From contig OV121082.1 of NCBI GenBank assembly GCA_921293015.1, forward strand, positions 50,612,971-50,676,970: a stretch of DNA of 64,000 nucleotides, in the 5' to 3' direction. Positions 13,662 to 25,800 of the stretch are shown piece by piece. A program made the position numbers and the translations under genes. The notes under the pieces were generated by a model. It saw only the letters and a list, made by a program, of their open reading frames with translations. It was not told where the DNA came from and ran no database searches. This stretch comes from Phorcus lineatus (lineage: Eukaryota > Mollusca > Gastropoda > Trochida > Trochidae). Positions within the stretch are counted from its first letter, which is position 1. The number at the start of each line of letters is the position of its first letter.

Positions 13662-13875
13662 TAACCAAATGGATTTGACGTAAAGAACAAGCAACCCTGA
13701 AACAAAAAACAAAATGGCCACAACCATGGATGATTTGGAGAGTTATCTCCCTGCAAACTGCCCGAATCCATACTACGACACGTGGGATCGTCATGCCAGC
13801 ATCGCCTTCTCCAAGACAAAGGGGTTACGCAACGCACCTGGCGAAAACAATTGCTTCCTTAATAGTGCTGTACAG
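13662..13875 (+). CDS. USP54: USP54 coding exon 1 (5' UTR 13662-13713, CDS from 13714)
   Basis: The acceptor TTTTACAG is at 13654-13661 and the donor CAG/GTATGT after 13875. It encodes residues 1-54, ending in the catalytic Cys box (Cys47). Phase 0 at the donor. An in-frame Met at residue 5 is an alternative start. Confidence 0.88.
13669..13683 (+). CDS. Short upstream ORF in the 5' UTR of USP54 (4 codons)
   Basis: ATG GAT TTG ACG TAA lies between the acceptor at 13661 and the main start at 13714 on the same exon. Its context (ACCAAATGG) is reasonable for initiation. A 4-codon uORF 30 nt before the main ATG could lower translation; this is inference. Confidence 0.35.
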   Translation: MDLT

Positions 13876-16800
13876 GTATGTTCTTTCATTTTCTAAAACA
13901 CTCACCAATTTATTTCAGTCATGCCAGAGCAAGCTTATACATTTGAAACTAGATGTCAAGCTTGTTTGAAAGGCCGATGACAAAGTTCTCATAGTAGTCC
14001 TTGCATCATGTCAACCAACATTTGTAACACAACACAAACTTCAAATTAAAAGAGTTTTGAACCTTACAATTATCCTTACAATAACTTAGAAAAGCCCTGT
14101 CAGAGAGATCAGCAATGAAAGGGTTAATATCGAACCAGAATATTAAACAAAACTGTTTTACATTGTGTGTGCTGCTTCATTTCATGAATATTTTGACCAC
14201 ACCTTATCTTTAAATATCCTGCATAAATACATGGACAAATGTCTTTAGAGCGAACAAAATGTTTGAAAATAAGTGTCAAAGTAAAAATCACTTTTTGTCT
14301 TTTTTTTTCCATAAAAACTTTTCACTGACACACATCAATCTCCACACAATAGATTTGTAATGTATTGATTGTGAGGAAGACAAACAGATCATCATAACTT
14401 CACCCAATGTTTCCGAGACCACAGTTTTCATAAGGAGGGAGCGCACAGTGTTTTCCTGTTGATATTGTGCGATACATCCATCCTTATTTTTACATCCTCT
14501 GTCCCATCGCTGCAATGTTTCTCATGTTTATATAGAATGATAAAACCAGTGCAGTGTTTTGGTGGTCTAACCCGCTGCCATCGTGACCCCGATCCCGTCA
14601 CGGCCAAAGTTAATATTGAAAGAGAGGCTGCCTTTCAAACTATGGATTTAGTCGTTTACTCTGGGCAAAACCTGGATTACCCCTTCAGTCAGACACTTTT
14701 TTATCCCCCCGCTTTTGTTTGTCCTCTTTATTTGTATTTCCTTTCCAGTTTAGTGGGTGCCAGTTGAACTGAGTTGTATAGGTTTTCGATGTCAAACAAC
14801 AGAATTTTACTTCAGTGTTTGTTCAACAGTTTCCCTTTGCTGAGAGCATGGTTTTGGGTTAATATTCGAACATGAAATTATATAAGAGTCCCCTCTTATC
14901 TGCAATTTTGTGTCCTTTGTACGAAAAATGGATCGACTTACATCCCTAGATGTATATGTTCAAGCTCTTTTCAGCTATATGCAGAAAAGATTATATAAAA
15001 TTCAGACTTCAGGTAACAAATGAAATTTTGAAGATGCTGAAATCATTTTAAATCTGTATTGAAGAAATGATAAGAAGATAAATTACTTGGTGGAGGAAAA
15101 AGGCTATTAAATTCTAGGAAGTGGTTAATTTAAGACATAAATAAAGTTAAAAAGTTTTTAAAAGAATGACATTGATCGTCCTATTGTTCTAAAGAAGTAA
15201 ATCTGCCAGAGATATTGAAAGCAGGATATCAGGACAATGGTACCTGGACAGTGTATAATGGAGAGACCAAGATAAGTCTGGCACCACGACATGGGTTAAG
15301 GGGAGGCTTGACTTGCCGGCATTGTCTAGAGACAATGGGTAATTAGCGCCATTGTTTGGTACCGGAATCGGTCTCTGACCCTCTCCAGACTCTTGAATCT
15401 GATTGTGTCCTCTTGAACTGATTGGCTGGTCATTAGAGAGTGAATCCTCCTGGCTTATACCAGCGTTCTGAACCAAAATAGCTCTGATCAGCTCTAAGAA
15501 CTGCTTTAGTACTTAGAAGGGACTTAAACTAAGCAAGGAGAACACTTAATAAAATACTAACTGTAGTGGAAATGGAGTTATTAATTCACTACCTGCAGGA
15601 CGTAAAATGTACTGGGATATACTTTATTAGCCCTTAAAAGCAGTAACAGCAGTACTTTTAAACAAATCCTTTTGAAAAAGGTCATCATATTAATATTAAG
15701 TCATGGTTATCTTTTGGTAAGGGTGGGGTTGTGTGATAATCAAGATACAAAAGGTTAAAAACAGACATTTGATAGCAAATATTGTATTTTATCAATTTGT
15801 TATTGTTGCTGCTACGCCGCCTGATAACTCTCTGCTGTGCAAAAGTCAATGTTATCATTTAGGGCATGTGTTCAAGTCAGTGTTATCACCCAGGGCATGT
15901 GTAAACCTCTGTTATCAGCCCGGGTAGTGACAGGTCACTATGTAGATAACTCCCTGTGAAGTCAGAAAGGGAGCGACAGCATGTGTTTCATCCTATGATC
16001 TCTGTATTGACACCTGGCCATCATAACTATCTCGAGGACCCATCTAATCAGTCTATGGGACACCTTCTCTGCTCTTAATGATAATTCTTCCTTCAAAGTG
16101 CTGTATCATGCGATAAACAAAGCCTGGGCATTGTCAGGGGATTTCAGAGTCTTTCTCTCTGTAAGCTATCTATCCACGAGGGTCAGAGTATGACCATAAA
16201 GTAAAACTTGTAAATCCATTAGAGAAGTTGAGCACCCATAAAGGGGTAAATGTACCTCCCCTGAGCATGTTGACAGCCTCTTTCCAACTGACTTCCCCCC
16301 TAGAAAGATTCAACTGCATGCTCAATGATCCTTCGATGTGTCCATATTCTGTACTTCTAGGTTGCTTGTATTGTATTTCACAGTGAGAGGGTTAATCATA
16401 AGTAAGTCAATCTATATCAAGCAAAACATGTGTTAACTACTCATAGCTCATTTAACTTTGTGCAAAATGAGAAAATGAAAATTTTATTATGATCATTATT
16501 TTCATTTAGATACAGTTCTAAAATAAATTAAATTCAAATAATTTTTGTATTAAATAGTATTATTATATACTGTTTTTCTGAAATTTCTATTAATTTTGAA
16601 CATAAATTTAATTTTTGTTATAAAACGTTGAACTCTTTTCGTCTATAGTCATGAAATAGAAACATTTTAGAATAAATAGCCTCTAGGTAAATAAGAATAT
16701 TGTTTTTAATTCATGAATTTAATTCTTTATGTTACAAATCAAAGAATCCGAGTGCATAAAAATTCATCATTGCCATAGGAGCGCCAGGAAATAACACTTT

Positions 16801-19800
16801 TATTTCAGGCTGTTGTTAAGATCTTTGTGATTTATTGTGTTTTCAATGCTGGGATAGGTGAATAAGTTCATAAAAGGTTCCGGATATGCTTTTACTGAAT
16901 TTTGAGTAACAAAAGGTCTTTGATAAAACAGATTATTCTGTCACGATCAAATTATTTCAAAATAGTAAAGTGTGTTGATAAGACAAATTAAAATGTCACG
17001 ATCAAATTAGTTTAAGATCCATAATTTCCTTTGTCTCAAAAAGCTTGCCAATTGGTAAGATAATAGCCTGTTTCAACCTGATGAATATTTAATGCCTGCC
17101 AGGTAAGATGATAGCTAATGAAGACAGGTAAGGCAGTTTACCTGAGCAGGTGTGATGCTACAAGGGTTATAGATAAGAAGAAGCTGTAAGGGAAATAAGA
17201 TAAAAAAACAGTTGTTAAGGGAATAGCATGTGGAATAAAGCACTTAAAGAGCAGTGTCGTATCATCAAACAGTGTTAATGTTGCGTTAAGAAAGTTATGA
17301 ATACTTTATAAGCTTCACTATGATGATAGGTCCCAAACCTTATCACGAAGGTACTTGTTATTGATTCTAAACTGTACAATAATATTGCATCGCTTGACAG
17401 TTACTATTATAAATCTTTCCTTGATTGCCATGAATAATTGATTAATTAGAAGAAATGTGAAAATGTAATCTTAATTGTTATGCGCTATTGTACACTTGAA
17501 TACACACTCATGATATTGTCTTAAAAATCTCGTTCATAGCTCCTTCTCCAATGGTCTGAGCAATCAAAAAAGTATTAATGTCTTTTGATGTTATCAAGCA
17601 TTAATAAATCATTAAAGTAAGTATTGAATGTTGAATCAAGTTCACCAAAATTTCGAAGGTCATAGTTCAAACATAAATAAACAAAAATGGGAGAGAACCT
17701 GTTGAGACAGGTGAAGTTAGTTAAAGCAACCCACGCCAGCGTTGACCTTCAATTCAAGAAACAAAAAGGGTTTATGATAGAGAAAACAGATGGTGATTGC
17801 TCAAGCTATAATGTCAACGTGAACTTGGAACAAACAAGACTGTCTATTTATTTTGCGGACAAGCTGTGTCTGTCCTGTGATGATATGACGTAAAGAAATC
17901 GTCAATGAGTGGCACTGATCCTTTTCACCACCAGATGGCGTGCGTAACTCGTCCACGATGTTTTCACCTGCTGCTGATTCCATATGGAGGCTGTCATTGT
18001 CTGTCGATATCCCACAGGGAGGCTGTTACTGGCCGGGACATAACGATACATAATGACCACTGATGTACCCTAACCTGCACACATACTGATAGTGTGCCTT
18101 TAACTCTACACTTAATGCCAGATTAAGGGTTCTCTACTCATCACTGTGGGAGGAGACAGAGTACTTGTTTAAGTCGCATAAAGACTCGATAGACTTTTAA
18201 TGACAGGGCAGCCTAGAATTGACCAGTGGGTATTTATGTTTAACTAGCTTGTTTGAAGAAAGAGGGAGGTACTAAATGGATGTAGAAAGTAGGAGTTTAT
18301 GTGTAACAACTGGGTGGTCACCTCTTTAATCAAGGAATTAATTAATCACCGTTGACTTGGTGTTCAGTGACTTGACTTAAACTATGTAGCTCCATTCAGG
18401 TGAACCAGTATACATGGTATTGTTTGTTTGCTAATCAAAAGCTTTGTTCGGAGTAAAGGTCTGGGAAATATTGAGTTTTCCATTGAGAAGTTTTGTAGTT
18501 ATAAACCAGCTGGAACTTGAGAACTACCCTTGGGATCTGTGTATAATTACTTATTCATGATTGCAGCAAAAATGCTTGGTTATTCCAGCATAATTAATCT
18601 AAACGGTTAGATTGAATTTTCATTGATTTTGTAATTATTCAAACATAATTAAAAGATGAAAATATACCGGACAAAACTTATAAGGGATATGTGAAGATTC
18701 TGAAATTATCAGTACTGACTTATTATTACATTGGTCATGTTTTGAAATCTTGATCAAATAATGGATGATTTCCCCAAATAATTTTGTCCAATATATGAAT
18801 ACTTGCCAAAATTATGAATACAATATTGTCAATACCTGTTAAACTGGTTCAACACATTGAAATAATTCACAGATGTTAATGATGTTAAAAGGATATTTTG
18901 ACACAACCTGTCAAGCAGGTATCAGTGGAAATGAATTAAAGAGAAAATTTGAATATAGCTTGTGGGTGCATGTGTCAACATGGACATAAAGTTTGAACTT
19001 AACATGAACTTAAGACTTACATGTCGGACAAGTTAAAGAAACACATTTTGAGTACATCAGACCAAATATAAACTCTGCCTCCTTATGTATATACTTGTAT
19101 TTCAGTTTTGAACCAAGGCAAACATTTACATTTAGGTGTGTCTGTTTTGTGGCAGCCTCAAAAAATAAATTTCAAAAGGGCGCCCAAATGAATTTTGATT
19201 TTCTGAAACATCCTTTATCGTAGGGTAATTGTTTACGGGCTTACAAAATTTCTAAACTTGAGTAGACCATTTTGCATTTTCCTGAAATGTTAGTTTTTTG
19301 GCAGTTCGTTAGATGAAAGCCAATAACAAAAATAGAAAGCTCAATGTAATTATGTAATAAACGAGATCTCAAGGTGAATAATTTAGAATTTTTAAAAAAT
19401 CTTTAAACAAAAATCTAAACTTGTTAATCCATAGACTGATGTTAAAGAAGCTAATGGCAACAGATCTGTCCTTCCTCCTATCAATCATGAGGGCACCTCA
19501 ATCTGGTTTTATTGGGTTGAACTCACTCCCTCTGACTCCAGAAGCTGTGGACTGGTTGTTAGGTGTCTCTCTACCTGTGTAACGTAATTAGAGAACAACT
19601 AAATGCCTCTCTAGCTTAAGTGGTTTCACCTCATTGCTCAGTGACCAGAGAAACCTTGGACGGATTGTCAGCTGTCTTGTCAACCTGTGGACCTATATAA
19701 ACTAACATTTATGATTGAAGGACAACTTCTCTGCCTCTCTAGCTTAAGTGGTTTCACCTCATTTTTTTGGTGACCAGAGAAACCTTGGACGGATTGTCAG

Positions 19801-22800
19801 CTGTCTTGTCAACCTGTGGACCTATATGAACTAACATTTATGATTGAAGGACAACTTCCCTGCCTCTCAATCAGCTGAAGCAGTTGCACCTCATTGTTCT
19901 GTAAGCAGAGATACTGTGGACGGGTTGTCAGCTGTCTCTCTACCTGTGAACCTATACTAACATTTATGATTGGAGAACAACTTCTCTGTCTCTCAATCAG
20001 CTGAAGTAGTTGCACATCATTGTTCTGTAAGCAGAGATACTGTGGACGGGTTGTCGGCTGTCTCTCTACCTGTGAACCTATACCAACATTTATTATTGGA
20101 GAACAACTTCTATGCCTCTCAATCAGCTGAAGTAGTTGCACCTCATTCATCTCTGAGTTGCAAAGTCCCGGACAGGTTGTTAGCACATGCTTTATCTGTC
20201 CGTCTGTCGGCCATCTTGCAGGACATCGAGTGACCATCACTCTATACACACCTGTCCCTTTGTTCACAAGTCGTCAGGGATCAAACACAGGTTAAACAAT
20301 GGGTGTTTCTACCTGGATACAATAAACTTGATACATTTTAGCGGTTCCATTTTCCCTTTGTTATATTTTCCTATTAAAAGTGTTTTAAATGAAAAAAATT
20401 GAGAGATGGAATACTGATAGTCAATAGTTTTTGTAAACCTTTATTTTTTTATTAAGAAGTTATTTCTTGTAATGTTAAAAAATATCATATTTCATTAAAA
20501 CATGTTCTAACAGATTCATCCTTCATGATAATTCTTTAGTCATTTTGAATCAAGGCTGATCTTTTGAAACAGATTTAGACAAGTTTGATTGTTAATCCAC
20601 AAAGTGAAAATCATACATCAGTCCTTTTAATCATGGGATCAACTTTCAGTACGAATTCAGACATGTTCAGATGTAACAAGGCAGCCTGAGTTCTTAATGG
20701 ATACAGGGCATGTGTGATTGTCATTTACATTCTCATCTTTCCCCACATATTCAGACATGCCTCAATTACCAATTCATGCAAAGTCAAGTCCATCATTCCA
20801 CTCCCTGAGAATCTGACATGGGACTTCCTTGACCTGAATAGTGTCACCAAACTCCCTCCGTGGAAGAAGACGTTCCACTTGGCTTGCCATGATAGCGTGG
20901 CATGGTTTATGGTCCTCTATGTTTTGTCTCGGGTTTGACCGTCGCATGTTTTAGGGTCATCCTACTAGCAAGTCTAGCATCCAGCCCTGGTCACAATGGA
21001 CACAGCTGTCCAGGCAAATTACCTGAGCGTGCTCGAATCTGATTAATTAAGGAACCTGGACGCTAATTTACCCTGGTAAATCTGCCAGGTAGCTTTTAAC
21101 AGATGCCACGCGACTTCCCTTTGTCTTGGCATTGATTCTTATTTTTTTTGGCATGGATTTCACGGATGTTGATTTTTACGACGTCCACTTCCTGATGTAT
21201 AGATATGTGGGTCAACGATTGGTCGAAAACGCCCTTGTCCTGTAGAACAGGTTGTTTCGTACCTACACACAATACTACAGGTAGTAACAACAAAGGCAGG
21301 TTTACCTGTCCGACTCGTTATTGCCTTTATTATCTCATTGACCCTTTGTGTCAAACCAGGCTATTGTTGAGTGGAGCAATCATGGCACCTTAATACTCAA
21401 TTAGGGCTCTGACATCTTGACAGCTTTTCCTACATGAGTGGGGGAATATAATGAAGGGATTACACACACAAGATTTATGATGATTATATTTTCACATATT
21501 CAGGCATAAGTCACATTTGGCAAATTTTCAAGATTTTTACAACATTTGTAATGATTTTTTAATTTGATGTTTATTTTCCCCAACCTTGAAGACCAAGTTA
21601 CTACAGTTTTATGTAATTTAAGTACTTTAACTTTTAAATTTATTTTAAAAAATATATTATTTTCTCCATTATATGCATTGAAATGCACACAGGTCATTTG
21701 GGAGTTGAAATAATAATTATGTTCAAGTCAAACAGAAAATATTTTCTGTTGAACTTAGGATTACCTGAAGGAGGGATAATAGCAAAAGTCTCATTATTTG
21801 TTGACTGAACACATGCCAAAAGATTTTGATAAGTATAAACAGAAAGTGTTAGTTCTGATCTGAGAAAGCATTGAAACCACACGTATGGCGGCCATTCGAA
21901 TAATGTTTTCCATAGAAGCCATCGTATTGGATCTGAATTCTACTTGTTGACTCACGGCTTTCTCAGCGTGTATTGAAAAGATTTCTCGACATTGTAATAC
22001 AACTCTGAATTGCTTTCTGTGTTGGACACAGTAGCCATTAGATTGACCATGCTGACCAAACAAGCACCTGTTAATTACAATAACCCCAGGCAGTGGTTTT
22101 GAATTACAGTTATCTCCCCTTGTTCCATTGTGTGCCTGTCTAAGGTGGGAAGAGCTTTCTTGAAGAAATCCACCTATTGTTGTCAACACGTGGCCTGGGG
22201 GGCACCTGTTACTGAAGGGGGAGAGGGAGGGGGTATTGTTATCTTCGAAAATTAAATTGAAGGTTTCCTGGAAATTGTAATTAATTACAGCACATGACAT
22301 TAATGGCATCATGACCTGAGGATACTGACAGTTAATATTAAAAATGCATGAACCGTGACACTAAATGGATTCGGATCAAGTTGGGAATCTGCTATGATTG
22401 TGAGGTCAAATTGTAATTATCCTCCCAAATTAGTTATTAGTTTGCAGGTAAATAATTCATGGAAATCTGTTTTGGCTTTATCCAGGTGAAAGTAAATTCA
22501 TGTTGTCCTGGCATACTGGGTTAATTTTTGCCATTGATATGTTTACGATGAATTGATATTAATCAACCTAAAATAAGAGGTTTCATTGTTGATAGATGCA
22601 TTCAAGCATGGATGACAATCATTTCAAGCGTGACCTGATAACATTTATCCATTTACATTTATGTTGCTGCATGTAAATTTAGCGTGAACTTGAAATATTT
22701 GAAGCATGACCAACAACAAGTTTACGCCTCCATGTTGAGGTGAGTGGAAGTCTTACATCACCCAATGTACAGGATGAAAGCTGTTACAAATGGCTGCCTA

Positions 22801-25800
22801 TCCTGTTTGCTACAAGAACCACTCGGCCCTGTCATTGGCTTTGCGTTTGCCTCGGGGCTCCGAGTTTAAACAGACAAAGTGACTCAAGAAGCCTGTGCTG
22901 TAATCGTGGTCCTCTTGTTCGAGTCTGATGGAGCATGACATTAACAGCTACACAGCCACACAAGGAGAAACCCACACAGTCTTTGCCCTCACCCCTTCAA
23001 CTCATGAAGTAATCTCCCCCTCTTGAATTGACTTTGCTCCAAGTACCAAATATTTAACTTGCAAAATAGAAAATCCCAAAACTCACCATGAACCCCAGAA
23101 AATTCCCAGAAATTCTAATGCCCACATTCCAAAGTAAGGTATTCCTATTTATAAATAAAAATAACAAATACTGAAATTAACCCAAAAAATCCTGCCTGTT
23201 TATCTCCAGAACTTCTCTCACAAAGGTATACCTTTCCTCCTTGCCATTGATCATAACATCCCATATCCCTTAAAAGCCACCTCTTCAATCATCTCTTCCC
23301 CCTTCCTCAATCCTCATAATACCCAAACTGTAATCCACCCCAGCCTCCTAATCACATTCTCGAACTTCTCTACATAAACCACCCCTTGCTTTGTAATCTA
23401 CCCACATATCTCCCCAACATACAAATTCCAACAGATCGAACCCCACCTTGCCACTCCCACCTTTCTGACCAGTAATTAAAGCTTGAACAAAATTATTCCC
23501 CCTTGATGCAAGACCTTTAACTTGCTGAATGATGTTACCTAAAATTACCCCACCTCAAAAGGAATTGGACTTAAGAGTTTTACTTCAGCCCTAGGCTGAA
23601 CAGCTTTCTGTACTGTGATCTTTCATCTGCATACATCAAAATAACAAAGATAGAAATCGGCCTTGATCTTTCCCCTAAGTACCAATCATGCTTCTTGCCT
23701 AGACAAAAGAAATCTGTTTCCTCACAGTTGACTGTAAACCATCTCCAGAAATTGACTTGAACATAACCATAAAATCACATCTAGAAAACAGAATTTGCCC
23801 TTTTCTCAGTAAAAGAGAAACAAAATGCCCAAAAATAATCTGATACCAGCCATCGAAAACCTTTCCATTAACCAAAACTATTGCTCTGTTCACAAAGTGC
23901 CTATAGTCATGGAAAGCATAATCCAGGAGAGAAATCTAATTAAAAAGTGTGAGTCTTTTCCTAAAATGTTCTTAGTGAGGCTTAGACACATACTTCTAAA
24001 CACGAAGATTTTAAAGTAAGGCAGATTTCCACCCTTATAAAAAAATCAACCTTGTAAATCCCTTATTCATACCATGCAATCAGAACCCCTCAACGAAATC
24101 AAGACCCAGAAATGCAAACCCAACAAATCAGAGCCAGTCAACCATTACCCTCGCCCTGACATAACTCCGAAAGAACAGACCCACAGATCTACCCCCCCCC
24201 CCCCCCTCTCATTCAGACCCCCGTTTGTCATCACGTCACATTTATGTCACGCTACCCCTCATGACGCGACTGTATAGGCTCGCTTCCCATCTGTTGATTT
24301 TTGTAAAAGAATTAAAAAATCATAGGGTAGTCTTAGCCAAGAAACTAACACCTGCACTTAAAATCTCCTCATGAATAACTTCAAAGGGGGATTTGATTGG
24401 CTAACTTCAAACAAGGTGTTTTTTAAAAATAATAATGCTTTGGTCTCTTGCATTGCTATGTGCAAATAATTTTTGTGTTTTCAACAAAGAAAAATAAAAC
24501 CTTTGTTAAATCACCCTTTACACGATCATCAAAATTAATTGAGCAACAGTGATTTCACTCTTGAATCGGAACGAACATTTTTATAAGGAGACTTTTTACT
24601 GGCTCAAAGAAAATAAAAACAGTATTAAAAAAACAAAATCATTCAAACTGAAAATTTATTTTTGATAATTACAAGATTAATTTTTTTCATTTCAATAATT
24701 GATGAGGGGACCACGACAAAATCTCTTCATTCTGAAATAATATCTCTAATTGACTCGTAAAAACATTGGGCCTTGTATGAAGGTTTTCAGAAAGCCTTCC
24801 CGTGGAGATCAGAAATATGAAACTTTAATAGGTTATAATGGAAGTACCTTCGTTAGGGCATTATCTGATGCAGGTGATTAAGAGACGATGTGTACCTCTA
24901 CAAGGAAATTGTCTCCCTTTGTCTGGTCGCCGCGGGCGATACGGGCGTAGGTCAATCAATGATGGCCGCTTGTTAGAAAACATAATAAGAGGTAGTGTCA
25001 CAGTAACACCTGGATCAATAACTATAAATATCAGTCTGAGAGCACATCTTTGTTTTCCTTGTTACCATGGCAATTCGGATATTAAGGGAATGAGTATTGG
25101 GGATTTCCTACAATTTCGTAAGAGGATGACGGAAATTAGTCACATCTGCTTTGAAGTAATGATTCACCATCCATGAAGATCACTAGTTATTGGAGTCCTT
25201 AAATTAGAAAGCGGAATCATCCCGATATATGATTTTGATCCCTGGTGGAGTATTTATAAGTGGTTTTAGGAACTGTTGCCATGGTAACTTGATAACTCAC
25301 TGACTGAAATCTGTGACATCTTAAATGAGTTCCTGAAAATCTTTTGCAGTTTTCTTTATAAATCTCAACTGACTTGGTTTTTCCAGTAGTTTGAGAGTTA
25401 GATTAACAACTGTTTATCAGTAAGCTTATGATTAAGTACTTCCTTTACTTCCCAAAAGATGTTTCTCCAAATAAATGATTGTAATATTTCTAATTAGATT
25501 ATATTTCCCATTTTTAATTTAATTAAATTTCATATCAAGATACACTTGAAACTGTTTTTATCAGGAAGACAGGTGCTCTAATCAAAGGAACTTCTTTCAT
25601 ATGGTGGATGACATTTGCATATATGGACACATCTGTTGTCTGTTGAATATTCATGTTGATACTGCAGTCGCCTGTGTAACACGTGGCAAGCGGAGTCATC
25701 ATTATGAATGTCGCGCACATGCTGTGACCAATTTCCATTACAAAGCCTTTATTGACTCTTTTACCATTGAAATATATGCTAATAAACAGAAATCAATATT

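Noticed and set aside
16939..17009. 16-bp direct repeat TGTCACGATCAAATTA, two copies 55 bp apart
   Set aside because: Two copies only and no further structure; likely a small local duplication.
19809..20267. 152-codon minus-strand frame
   Set aside because: It is the translation of the ~126-bp satellite; older copies break the frame. Kept only as a low-interest finding.
21794..22312. 172-codon open frame on the minus strand
   Set aside because: No domain, no repeat or membrane pattern and no splice-site support; a frame of this length is expected now and then in 64 kb of intron-rich DNA.
22880..22930. Possible tRNA B-box (GTTCGAGTC)
   Set aside because: No matching A-box or cloverleaf could be drawn upstream.
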